Source: Planococcus beigongshangi (GTDB lineage: Bacteria; Bacillota; Bacilli; Bacillales_A; Planococcaceae). Taken from it: a stretch of DNA of 64,000 bases. The notes beneath the pieces were generated by a model. It had not been told where the DNA came from. It made no database searches and saw nothing but the letters and a program-made list of their open reading frames with translations. Below are positions 1 through 7,909 of the stretch, one piece after another. Position 1 is the first letter of the stretch, and every line of letters starts with the position of its first letter. The stretch lies in NCBI RefSeq assembly GCF_016820495.1, contig NZ_JADHDU010000006.1:1-64000 (forward strand), written 5' to 3'. The position numbers and the translations under genes are program-made.

Positions 1-278
1 TCGTTCAGGTATCCTCTGACATTTCCATTCGCTTCGGTTTCCGCAAAAATTTTATGGAGAGGATTGCTCAACGTTATCTGGAGGCTCATTCGCTGGTTTC
101 CTTTGAGCGTGCCGGAAAGTATGCTCATCGCGGATACCGTTTTGCCCAACATCAGTTTAAGCGATTCAGGCAGTTCTTGGTTTAAAGCAAAGATATCGCG
201 AAGCAGCTGGGTATTATCGATAAAATATAGACGAATCTGTTCTTCATTAATTAATGCCTTAACAATGGCATTTTGCAC
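1..278 (-). CDS. Hsp33-like redox chaperone, N-terminal part (cut by window edge)
   Basis: The reading frame runs off the left edge, so only about 92 N-terminal residues are seen. The start is a GTG at 278 preceded by the purine-rich Shine-Dalgarno AAGGGGGG. The segment carries the Hsp33 N-terminal core pattern: LGKTVSAMSILSGTLKG followed by a strand and then ANGNVRGYL, matching the usual LGR..TA..MMGAMLKG..GEVRGYV of HslO proteins. Hsp33 is a cytosolic holdase activated by oxidation through a C-terminal zinc-cysteine domain, which lies outside this window and cannot be checked. The sequence is divergent from the main Bacillus HslO, so it may be a second, specialised copy. Family assignment rests on pattern recognition only. 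Confidence 0.65.
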   Translation of the reverse strand, partial: MQNAIVKALINEEQIRLYFIDNTQLLRDIFALNQELPESLKLMLGKTVSAMSILSGTLKGNQRMSLQITLSNPLHKIFAETEANGNVRGYLN

Positions 279-421
279 AACGATTCCCCCCTTTTGCAAA
301 AGTAAGCTAGCTGTACTATAAAACATTACCCGACGTGAGGTTCAAGGGGAGAATGAAATTTTCACGATATTTATTTTTAGTTAACATATGATACCTTAAC
401 GGAAGTACTAACTGTTTAACT

Positions 422-464
422 AGAAAAAATAAAGAGGAGTGCTGCTCAATTAGCACTCCTCTTT
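422..464 (-). terminator. Rho-independent terminator of brnQ
   Basis: A perfect 13-bp stem (431-443 with 452-464) is followed on the minus strand by a T-rich run at 422-430. It lies directly downstream of the brnQ stop codon. Confidence 0.85.
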
Positions 465-486
465 ATCTTTATCTGGCCATATCTTT

Positions 487-1812
487 TTATAGGGAAGAAT
501 TTTCTTTCCATTCTTCAGTGAACTTGTCCTTGAACTTATCAATTCCATACCCAGCCATGGCTGCAAGAAACGCGGGCAGGATCCATCCAAGTCCCTGTTC
601 AAAAAACGGGGTAATCCCTATCCAGTTAGTTGCCAATTCCAGTTGAAATCCGATGCTGATCAATACCTGGTATAGCGCATAAACGGATGTCACGGCTACC
701 GAAAGCCGGAACATCAGCCGGCTTTTTCCTGCAATATGTTCGAAGAGGGAAAGAATGATCAGGACAATGGCGATCGGATAAATAAATACCAATAAAGGGA
801 TTGCCAGTTTCAATATTAAATTCAAGCCCAAATTAGATACAAGTAAGCCAACGATTACAAAAACAGCTACGTAGGATCGGTAACTTATTTTCGGATTAAT
901 CTCGTTGAAGAATCTCGAACAGGCATTGATCAGACCGACGCATGTGGTGAGACAGGCAAGGATGACAATGATACCGAACAAGAAAGCTCCGCCCCCTCCG
1001 AACAATAGGCTGGCTGCAAAAGTTAAAATCTCGGCTCCGTTTTCAAAGCCGTTCTCATTTGGAATGACACGCCCAATCCAGCCCAGTGAAAAGTAAACCA
1101 CAACCAATCCCAGGCCGGCGATGAGGGCGGCTCCAAATGTGCCTTTCACCAGTTCCGATTTGGATATAGCACCTTTATCTTTCAATGCATTGACAACGAC
1201 GATTCCAAACGCCAGAGCTGCGACTGCATCCATCGTGAAATACCCTTCCAGGATCCCGGTGACCAAGGGAGATGATGCATATTTTCCAACAGCGGGCGAA
1301 GAGACATTACCGAATGTAAAGAAAGCCCTTATGACAAGCACAGCTAAAACAAGCAGCAAAAGGGGCGTCAGGTATTGTCCGATGCGATCCACAATTTTCT
1401 TTGGATTTAAACTGATCAAATAAGTAATACCAAAAAACACCAGGGAGAATGCAGCGAGCGCAAATCCGCCGTCAACGTGAAAGACTTGTTTGAAGCCCAG
1501 TTCATAAGCAACGCTTGAAGCTCGGGGTATCCCGTAGAAAGCGCCGATCGAGAGATAGATGATAATAGCAAAGGCCATGCCGAAAACGTAATGCACCCGG
1601 TTGCCCATGGATACTAATCCGTTATCGGACAAAGCGACAGCCATAATGGCCATAAATGGCAATAGAACACCCGTGATAAGGAAACCGGCAATCGCTGATC
1701 CAAAGCTGCTCCCGGATTCCAAACCTAGAAGAGGGGGAAAGATAAGATTCCCTGCTCCGAAAAATAAAGAAAAAAGCATAAATCCTGCAAATACTACATT
1801 GGTTCGACTCAT
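487..1812 (-). CDS. brnQ: Branched-chain amino acid:cation symporter BrnQ
   Basis: An integral membrane carrier of about 441 residues, typical BrnQ length, with around twelve hydrophobic segments throughout. The N-terminus contains the family hallmark LFFGAGNLIFPP. LIVCS carriers import leucine, isoleucine and valine with a cation. Two ATGs stand in tandem (1815 and 1812); the AGGAGG at 1820-1825 leaves only 4 nt before the first and 7 nt before the second, so 1812 is preferred. The gene is monocistronic: a T-box leader with its own terminator lies upstream and a strong terminator follows. The leader suggests transcription only when isoleucine tRNA is uncharged, pairing import with the biosynthetic operon at 7-13.7 kb. 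Confidence 0.93.
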   Translation of the reverse strand: MSRTNVVFAGFMLFSLFFGAGNLIFPPLLGLESGSSFGSAIAGFLITGVLLPFMAIMAVALSDNGLVSMGNRVHYVFGMAFAIIIYLSIGAFYGIPRASSVAYELGFKQVFHVDGGFALAAFSLVFFGITYLISLNPKKIVDRIGQYLTPLLLLVLAVLVIRAFFTFGNVSSPAVGKYASSPLVTGILEGYFTMDAVAALAFGIVVVNALKDKGAISKSELVKGTFGAALIAGLGLVVVYFSLGWIGRVIPNENGFENGAEILTFAASLLFGGGGAFLFGIIVILACLTTCVGLINACSRFFNEINPKISYRSYVAVFVIVGLLVSNLGLNLILKLAIPLLVFIYPIAIVLIILSLFEHIAGKSRLMFRLSVAVTSVYALYQVLISIGFQLELATNWIGITPFFEQGLGWILPAFLAAMAGYGIDKFKDKFTEEWKENSSL

Positions 1813-1911
1813 CATAATTCCTCCTGAATTTTAGTTGGATACTCGAAGCTTCCACAGCTTCAAAACTACTGTGGCTGCTGCGTTGTTATCGCCATACTCA
1901 ATTTTTTGCAT

Positions 1912-2178
1912 AAAAAAACCCGTCCCTGAAAAGGGACGAGTTTGTGCTCGCGATACCACCCATATTCCGCAAGTTCCATACAAAAGAAACATTCCGGCGC
2001 TTAGTCGACGTACAATCATACGTCTTCCCGATAACGGTGGAAATCCGGCAAATCTTACTGTTTTCAGCTTTGCATCTCGGAGATGATTTTCGGATAAGAT
2101 TCGTCCATCGGCTTTCACCAAGCGCCGACTCTCTGAGGAACAGTTATCTTCTCTTACTCTTTCTCGTCATTGATTCTT
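1912..2178 (-). promoter_or_regulatory. T-box leader of brnQ, isoleucine type (specifier ATC)
   Basis: Read on the minus strand it has a Stem I with GAGAGTCGG and AAAGCCGATGG, a specifier region ending AAAATCA (ATC at 2087-2085), the T-box core GGGTGGTATCGCG (1962-1948), and a terminator hairpin GTCCCT-GAAA-AGGGAC followed by seven T (1941-1912). The UGGU of the antiterminator bulge pairs with an ACCA tRNA end, as expected for tRNA-Ile with discriminator A. A TTGACT box (2221-2216) with a poor -10 lies upstream as possible promoter. The specifier assignment is inferred from alignment to known T-boxes, not folded by computation. Confidence 0.9.
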
Positions 2179-2324
2179 ATTTATACAACTTAACTTAGCA
2201 AATGCTAATCGGAAAAGTCAATATACTTTATTGGTTCGAAATGGATTTGTTTCTATTTCTTTTGGTTCTCCTACTATACCGTTACAACTGCTTAAGTGAG
2301 AAATTAAAAGAATAGCGCTTCACG

Positions 2325-2999
2325 TCACTCGGCCAAACCATCTTTCATCGTGATGATATGGTCAGCATACGCCAGCATTTCCTCGTCATGAGTCACCATT
2401 AAGGTGGTGATGTTCAAAGTTTTCGTCAAATCGCGGATCAGCTCCATGACATCTTTTGACCGTTTTGAATCCAGGCTGGCCGTCGGTTCGTCCGCAAAAA
2501 GCATTTGAGGTTTGTGGATGATAGCCCGGGCAATCGCTACCCGCTGTCTTTCGCCGCCTGATAAGGACGCGGGGTAGGCGGACTTTCGATGTTCCATGCC
2601 GATCAGTTTCAGGATATCGGCAATCTCCTTTTTTTGCTGCACTTTGTTTAATGTCGTTTCCGACACTTCGAGCATCAGAAAAAGTTGTTCTTCCACGGTA
2701 AGGAAAGGGACAAGATGCGCTGACTGGAAGACAAAGCCGAAATCGCTGGCACGGATTTTCCGGATTTGCTCCTGGTTCATGCTGGTCATATTCCTGCCAT
2801 TGAACAGGATTTTTCCATCCGATGCCGGCTGTAGGCCAGCGGCAATTGTCAGCAAAGTACTTTTGCCGGATCCGGAAGCACCGACAAGTGCGGTAATTTC
2901 GCCTTGTTGAAGCGTCAGGTCAATTCCCTTTAATATTTCTTCTGCCACTTCACCCGTTGTAAACGTTTTTCTCAGTTCATTGATCGTAAAAATTGTCAT
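2325..2999 (-). CDS. hrtA: Heme efflux ABC transporter ATP-binding protein HrtA
   Basis: A 224-residue ATPase of the MacB/LolD type. Visible motifs: Walker A GASGSGKST (40-48), Q-loop Q92, signature LSGGE (146-150), Walker B MLFADEPT (166-173), H-loop His204. The start at 2999 is chosen because AAGGAGA precedes it and it begins one base after the stop of the permease gene; upstream extension would run into the permease. Together with HrtB it would form a heme-toxicity efflux pump in the membrane. The assignment to Hrt rather than a generic exporter comes from the HrtB-like permease and HssRS-like two-component genes next to it. Confidence 0.87.
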   Translation of the reverse strand: MTIFTINELRKTFTTGEVAEEILKGIDLTLQQGEITALVGASGSGKSTLLTIAAGLQPASDGKILFNGRNMTSMNQEQIRKIRASDFGFVFQSAHLVPFLTVEEQLFLMLEVSETTLNKVQQKKEIADILKLIGMEHRKSAYPASLSGGERQRVAIARAIIHKPQMLFADEPTASLDSKRSKDVMELIRDLTKTLNITTLMVTHDEEMLAYADHIITMKDGLAE

Positions 3000-3000
3000 A

Positions 3001-4035
3001 TTACACTTCTCCTTGTTGAATCGCCTGCAGCGGTTCGACTTTTTTGATTTGGATGCCTGAAAGCGTAGCGCCGACAAAACCGATGAGGAGGAAAACGATG
3101 GACAATTGGACCGTTGTGACTGCAGTTAAGCTGAAAGGCATACCGTCCGGTGCGATAAAATTGAAACTCTGGCTGAGCGCAATCGATAACGCCAGCGCAA
3201 TGGCGGTGATGAAGAACATCTGCGTCCACATCATTTTGAACAATGCACTCGTCTTCACGCCAATCGCTTTTAAAATGCCATACAATCCGATTTTTTGCAC
3301 ATTCATCATATAGAAGAATATGGCGAAAAGCAGTCCGCTGATTACGACGAGAAACCAGACAATCATGTTGAGAGACAGCTGTTCTGCACTGTAGCTGGGA
3401 ATCGTATTGAGGAACTCGCTGTTCGTAAACGATTGCAGTCCGTCAATGACTGGGGTTTCGCCTCCATCTGGAATGAAAATCAATTGCATTTCATTTACCC
3501 GGTACATCTCTTTGTAGTTTTCCATATTGATGAAAGCGACTGGGGCGTGGCTGTATTTTTGCTGATCGACAAAGCCCTTCACGGTAAATTCGCCGCTGAA
3601 TTGGTTGTTGGTCAGTATATCCCCAACTTTTAACCCTTCTTCTTCCAAAGAACGGTCCAGGACAATTTCGCCTGCTTGGACGTTTTCAAACAACTCCGAT
3701 TCCGTTGAAGTGACAAACGCCACACTGCGCTGTTTGTCTGCTTCATCATTCAAAAATCCCATTTGAATGGATAGCGCAGCAGCCCCATCGTGTTCATTTA
3801 AGGCCGCTTTCTGGGTGTTCGGGTCGATCAGCGAAAGGTTATACGTTTCTTCCGCATCTTCATTCATATAAAATTGCCCATCCGGCAAATCTTTGATCAG
3901 TGCTGCATTGTCCTGGGACAACCCGTTCGCAAGCCCTGATATGATGAAAGTCAAAAAACTGACAAGAAACACAATCGAACCCAGAATCATAAATTTCACT
4001 TTGCTTTTTTTAATTTCTTTCCATGCAATGTTCAT
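3001..4035 (-). CDS. hrtB: Heme efflux ABC transporter permease HrtB (FtsX-type)
   Basis: A 344-residue permease: one N-terminal membrane helix (about 15-36), a long extracytoplasmic domain (about 37-222) and three C-terminal helices, the FtsX/MacB layout. It resembles staphylococcal HrtB closely at several places: ISGLANGLSQDN after the first helix, FFYMMNVQKIG and GILKAIGVKT after the second, and KVEPLQAI at the end. HrtB with HrtA protects Gram-positive cells from excess heme. ATG at 4035 follows GGAGG. It is preceded by a 133-bp gap holding a direct repeat like the HssR site, so it probably has its own promoter as well as read-through from hssS. Confidence 0.87.
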   Translation of the reverse strand: MNIAWKEIKKSKVKFMILGSIVFLVSFLTFIISGLANGLSQDNAALIKDLPDGQFYMNEDAEETYNLSLIDPNTQKAALNEHDGAAALSIQMGFLNDEADKQRSVAFVTSTESELFENVQAGEIVLDRSLEEEGLKVGDILTNNQFSGEFTVKGFVDQQKYSHAPVAFINMENYKEMYRVNEMQLIFIPDGGETPVIDGLQSFTNSEFLNTIPSYSAEQLSLNMIVWFLVVISGLLFAIFFYMMNVQKIGLYGILKAIGVKTSALFKMMWTQMFFITAIALALSIALSQSFNFIAPDGMPFSLTAVTTVQLSIVFLLIGFVGATLSGIQIKKVEPLQAIQQGEV

Positions 4036-4065
4036 CTGTAAGCCTCCGATTTCTTTATTACCCTT

Positions 4066-4098
4066 AGTTTATAGGGCTTAGATGAACGGAAGGTGAAC
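4066..4098 (-). promoter_or_regulatory. Candidate HssR box and promoter of hrtBA
   Basis: On the minus strand two half-sites, GTTCACCTT (4098-4090) and GTTCATCTA (4087-4079), are arranged as a direct repeat with an 11-bp period. This matches the form of the published S. aureus HssR site (two GTTCATATT copies two bases apart). A TATAAA box follows 8 bases after the second GTTCAT, with a TTCACC element 18 bases before it, so the repeat spans the -35 zone as expected for an OmpR-type activator. Confidence 0.7.
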
Positions 4099-4168
4099 AA
4101 GCCATTACATTTCGAAAGGAAATTCATACAAGGCTGTCCTCTGTGAAGAAATGAAAAGCCAAAGCGTA

Positions 4169-5539
4169 TTACAATCGCGGCAACACTACATGTATGGTTG
4201 TTCCGGCTTTGGGAGAACTGGTGATTTCAATCGACCCTTTATGCAATTCGACAATTTCTTTAACAATGGCCAATCCTAACCCTGAGCCTTTTACGGACCG
4301 CACCCGAGCCTGGTCCGCCCGGTAAAAACGGTCAAATGCACGGACAGTTTCCTCTGCCGACATGCCGATCCCTTCATCCCGTATTTCCAGTACCATCTCT
4401 TTTGGCGAAGAACTTAAACTGAGTTCAATGGCGCCTCCCGGCTCGCTGTATTTAATCGCATTGGTCAATAAATTCTCCCAGACTGTCTGAAGAAGGACGG
4501 CATTTCCTTTTACGTTAACAGATGCCAATTGCGCTGAAATCCCGAGCTCTTTTTCGTCAAACGCGTAGCGCAAATGAGACAGGGTGTCCCGTATTTGCTG
4601 GTCGATGGAAATCACTTCACTGAGTTCCTGCACTTCTTTATCAAAAGATGCCAACGTAAGCAATTGATTGGTCAACAGCGACAAATGCGTCGTTTCTTCC
4701 TGAATGATGTCCGCATATTTTTTTTTCTCTTCTTCGTTGCTTCCGATTTTTTGCAGAAGAGATAAATAACTTTGAATGGTATGGAGAGGGGATTGAATGT
4801 CATGTGAAACATTGTGAACGAATTCTTTGCGTTTTAATGTGGATTGTTCAACGCGATTGCGCATTGTGACGAACTGATCGGCCAGTCGGCCAATTTCATC
4901 TTTTCGGTTAATGGAAAGAGGGACATCGAAGGTTTCCGTGCCCATTTTTTCCGTTGCTTCCGTTAATTTGGTAATCGGCTGAATCAATAAACGTGCCACC
5001 AGCAGCATGCCAATAAAACTCAAGATAATGATGCCGACTGCTAATCCGCCGAATAAGAAGCGAAGTTCCTGGAACAGAAGCTTTATATCCGGACGCAAAA
5101 AGAGTGCATGGTTTTCACCATTCAATTCCAACGGCACACCGATGGAATTTTCCAGCTCATTGGCGAAAAATCCGGTGACAAAAGTCTCCCGCGGAAATTC
5201 GCGTATGCCGTTAAAGGCGTCTCCCTGAAGAACTTGCTGAATGTCTGCCTCATCAATCGTTTCGTCACGAAACTTTGCGCCATAACGGTTGACAGTGTCC
5301 CCGTCTGTGACATACAGCTGGTAACCCGCATCGCCCAGCATCTGAAATGTGGCTTCGATTTGATCCGCCGGTACACTTTCCGCGAACTCTGCAATCGAAG
5401 TGGCGATAGCGAGATTTTTATCATTATTTTCTGCTTTCAGGTATTGGTCGTAATAAGTGTTCATTGCAAAAAAAGAGATGATGCTGCTGACCAGCATCGT
5501 CGCAAAAGTGAACCAGACAAATTTGACGTAAAGGCTCAT
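4169..5539 (-). CDS. hssS: Heme-sensor histidine kinase HssS
   Basis: 456 residues: membrane helix 8-28, extracytoplasmic sensor about 29-164, second helix about 165-187, HAMP to about 240, phosphoacceptor His246 in NVSHDIQSP, and an HATPase domain with NAIKYSEPGG, RDEGIGMS and GSGLGLAIV. The sensor domain matches staphylococcal HssS in order and wording: GYQLYVTDGD, F.GI.....FVTGFF, then SIGVPLEL and LFLRPDIK. HssS responds to heme-related membrane stress and phosphorylates HssR. The ATG overlaps the hssR stop by four bases (ATGA), indicating coupling. The residue after the histidine is Asp instead of the common Glu, also seen in the second kinase of this window. Confidence 0.88.
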   Translation of the reverse strand: MSLYVKFVWFTFATMLVSSIISFFAMNTYYDQYLKAENNDKNLAIATSIAEFAESVPADQIEATFQMLGDAGYQLYVTDGDTVNRYGAKFRDETIDEADIQQVLQGDAFNGIREFPRETFVTGFFANELENSIGVPLELNGENHALFLRPDIKLLFQELRFLFGGLAVGIIILSFIGMLLVARLLIQPITKLTEATEKMGTETFDVPLSINRKDEIGRLADQFVTMRNRVEQSTLKRKEFVHNVSHDIQSPLHTIQSYLSLLQKIGSNEEEKKKYADIIQEETTHLSLLTNQLLTLASFDKEVQELSEVISIDQQIRDTLSHLRYAFDEKELGISAQLASVNVKGNAVLLQTVWENLLTNAIKYSEPGGAIELSLSSSPKEMVLEIRDEGIGMSAEETVRAFDRFYRADQARVRSVKGSGLGLAIVKEIVELHKGSIEITSSPKAGTTIHVVLPRL

Positions 5540-6210
5540 GCGTTCACCTCAAGTTTATAGCCTACACCGCGTACAGTGACAATCTGCACATCGGGAGCAA
5601 AACTTTCCAATCGCCGGCGCAGCCGTTTTATGTGAACATTTACGGTCTGTTCATCCCCCTGGAAATCAATTCCCCAAATTCGCTCGATTATCAGATCTCT
5701 GCTCAGTACTTGTCTGGGTTTGGAGGCGAGCAGGGTCAGCAATTCAAATTCCTTGAGCGGAATGATTAAAATCCCTTGATCCGATTGGACTTCGTAACTT
5801 TTAAAATCAATGGTTAACGTACCAATGGCCAATGTGTCATCCGCAGGCTGGTCATATCTCCGCAGAATGGCTTTGACGCGGTACAATAATTCTTTCGATT
5901 CAAAAGGTTTAACCAAATAATCATCAGAACCGGCTAAGAATCCGCGCTCTTTATCTTCAATATGATGCCGGGCAGTCAGCAGGATGACGGGGAGATTGTA
6001 GTCTTTCCGCAATATTTTCGTGAGTTCAAAACCATCCATTCCCGGCATCATGACATCCACTATCGCTAAATCCACATTTCTGGAATCCAAGCACCCTAAT
6101 GCTTGTTCGCCTGATTCGGCCTCAATTACTTCATAGCCACTTAGGCGAAGTTCGGCTGAAACAAAATTCAGCATATGTAAATCGTCATCTACTGCGAGTA
6201 TCCGTATCAA
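5536..6210 (-). CDS. hssR: Heme response regulator HssR (OmpR family)
   Basis: 224 residues: receiver domain with acidic pocket DDD at 8-10, phosphoacceptor Asp52 in VDVMMPGMDG, and a conserved Lys in VKPF; then a winged-helix DNA-binding domain ending TVRGVGYKLE. It should bind the direct repeat before hrtB. The start is a TTG at 6210: a GAGGG motif sits 4-5 bases upstream and an in-frame TAA directly precedes the TTG, so no earlier start exists. Order hssR-hssS-hrtB-hrtA on one strand differs from S. aureus, where the two pairs are divergent. Confidence 0.88.
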   Translation of the reverse strand: MIRILAVDDDLHMLNFVSAELRLSGYEVIEAESGEQALGCLDSRNVDLAIVDVMMPGMDGFELTKILRKDYNLPVILLTARHHIEDKERGFLAGSDDYLVKPFESKELLYRVKAILRRYDQPADDTLAIGTLTIDFKSYEVQSDQGILIIPLKEFELLTLLASKPRQVLSRDLIIERIWGIDFQGDEQTVNVHIKRLRRRLESFAPDVQIVTVRGVGYKLEVNA

Positions 6211-6612
6211 ATTATCCCTCCGTTATATCTTTTATACTACGTCCGATAAATTGACTATAAAGCTAAAAATGAGGTGAAGCAACGAATAGAGGGCAGGATC
6301 GTGTTCAAAATTTTATTGCGGTAAAAAATCTGCATAAAAATAAAAACTATATTGAGATAATAAATTGCTTTCAAAAAAGTTGCGATTATCTCTCTGGCCG
6401 CTGAAGCTGTCCAGTAGGTTACATGGTCATTTTTCTTGCAAAATTTAAATGCATATAAAGAAGCAATAATTTTATCCAGCCTCAGTCGCCAGCTTGGTTT
6501 ATACTTGTGGAGCCTTTTACTTTAGCCATATTTCAGCCGTATATTTGTATAGGGATAAAATCTTCTTTTGATAAAACTTTCCAATCTTTTAAAAACTAAA
6601 GCAAAAAAGTGT
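6211..6612. other. AT-rich intergenic region between hssR and the ilv promoter
   Basis: About 400 bp. Apart from the probable hssR promoter near 6220-6260 on the minus strand (TATAAA at about 6230 with no good -35), I see no gene, repeat or hairpin in it. Confidence 0.5.
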
Positions 6613-6641
6613 TTGACAACTTAGTTTATTGCTGATAGTTT
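6613..6641 (+). promoter_or_regulatory. Candidate promoter of the ilv operon
   Basis: TTGACA at 6613-6618 with a 17-bp spacer to a weak TAGTTT at 6636-6641, placed just upstream of the T-box leader. The -35 is perfect; the -10 is poor. Confidence 0.5.
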
Positions 6642-6669
6642 TGGAATTAAGAATTTTTGAAAAATAAAA

Positions 6670-6937
6670 TCGTTGACGAGAAGAGTAAGATAAGTGCCCT
6701 GTTCCACAGAGAGTCGGTAGATGGTGCGAGCCGATGTCCAGAACTTATCCGAAAATCATCTCCGAGATGCAATGCTGAAAGATTTTGTTTAAGCATTGTC
6801 GGGCTGTCCCCCGTTACAAGGAACAACGTATGATTGTACGTTGATCGAGTGTCGTAAGTGGATATTACTATTCATTTACGGAACTAGGGTGGTATCGCGA
6901 GCTAAACTCGTCCCTTTTTTAAGGGACGGGTTTTTTT
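6670..6937 (+). promoter_or_regulatory. T-box leader of the ilv operon, isoleucine type (specifier ATC)
   Basis: Stem I holds AGAGTAAGA, GAGAGTCGG and GAGCCGATG; the specifier region reads GAAAATCATC with ATC at 6755-6757 followed by a purine. The T-box core AGGGTGGTATCGCGA lies at 6886-6900 and the terminator stem CGTCCCT/AGGGACG at 6909-6928 is followed by seven T. The UGGU bulge matches the ACCA end of tRNA-Ile. Uncharged tRNA-Ile would stabilise the antiterminator and open the operon. Confidence 0.93.
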
Positions 6938-6991
6938 GTTTTTCAAAATTTGTATGAATATAAAAAAACAATAAGAAATGAGGAATGACAG

Positions 6992-7894
6992 ATGAGTGAG
7001 CAATTGATTTTCTTGAATGGTGAGTTTGTCAGCAAAAAAGACGCTGTTGTTTCTGTGTATGACCACGGCTTTTTATACGGAGACGGTGTGTTCGAAGGGG
7101 TACGCGTCTATGAAGGCAATGTCTTCCGGCTTCAGGAACATATTGACAGGCTGTATGATTCCGCGAAATCAATCATGTTATCTGTTCCTTACAGCAAACA
7201 GGAAATGAGCGATCTGGTCGTTGAGACGTTAAGGAAAAACGAGTTGCAGAATGCTTATATCCGCGTAGTCGTTTCAAGAGGAGTGGGAAATCTCGGACTG
7301 GATCCATCTTCCTGTGCACGGCCGCAAGTCATCGTCATTGCAGAAGAACTGGCGCTGTTCCCGAAAGAATTGTACAAGACGGGAATCGACATCGTTTCTG
7401 TGGCGACGAGAAGAACCCGGGCTGATGTGCTGTCGCCGAAAGTTAAGTCATTGAATTATTTAAACAATATCCTGGTCCGGATCGAAGCCAATTTAGCGGG
7501 CGTCAGCGAAGCGTTGATGCTGAACGACCAAGGCTATGTGGCTGAAGGTTCAGCGGACAACGTATTCATTGTCAAGAACGGTGAAATTTTGACGCCGCCC
7601 GGCTATGTGGGAGCACTGGAAGGAATCACAAGAAACGCCATCATGGAAATTGCACATGAGCTGGGCTTCCCGATGCGGGAGCAGGTTTTCACCAGGCACG
7701 ATGTCTATGTCGCGGATGAAGTCTTTTTAACCGGAACAGCCGTAGAAGTGATTGCAGTCGTGAAAGTTGATGGCAGAGTCATCGGCGATGGCAAACCAGG
7801 CGATTGCACGAACCGGCTCCTCGAAGAATTCAGGAAAACAGTCGTTGAAAATGGCACAAAAGTATATGGACAGGAAAATGTCCAAGTTGTTTGA
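6992..7894 (+). CDS. ilvE: Branched-chain amino acid aminotransferase IlvE
   Basis: 300 residues, fold-type IV PLP aminotransferase. Visible features: FLYGDGVFEGVRVYEG (27-42), substrate-site Arg residues, and the PLP lysine Lys152 in VKSLNYLNN, then EGSADNVFIVKNG and LEGITRN. It interconverts branched-chain keto acids and isoleucine, valine or leucine in the cytosol. D-amino acid aminotransferase has the same fold, but position as first gene of an isoleucine/valine operon behind an isoleucine T-box argues for IlvE. ATG 6992 follows GAGGA at suitable distance. Confidence 0.93.
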   Translation: MSEQLIFLNGEFVSKKDAVVSVYDHGFLYGDGVFEGVRVYEGNVFRLQEHIDRLYDSAKSIMLSVPYSKQEMSDLVVETLRKNELQNAYIRVVVSRGVGNLGLDPSSCARPQVIVIAEELALFPKELYKTGIDIVSVATRRTRADVLSPKVKSLNYLNNILVRIEANLAGVSEALMLNDQGYVAEGSADNVFIVKNGEILTPPGYVGALEGITRNAIMEIAHELGFPMREQVFTRHDVYVADEVFLTGTAVEVIAVVKVDGRVIGDGKPGDCTNRLLEEFRKTVVENGTKVYGQENVQVV

Positions 7895-7909
7895 TGAGGG
7901 GGAAATAGT

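Noticed and set aside
64-321. Plus-strand frame of 85 codons at the left edge
   Set aside because: It is antisense to the Hsp33-like gene, which has a ribosome binding site and family motifs on the minus strand.
1831-2121. Minus-strand frame of 96 codons and plus-strand frames over the brnQ leader
   Set aside because: They cross the T-box structure and have no ribosome binding site; the conserved RNA explains the region.
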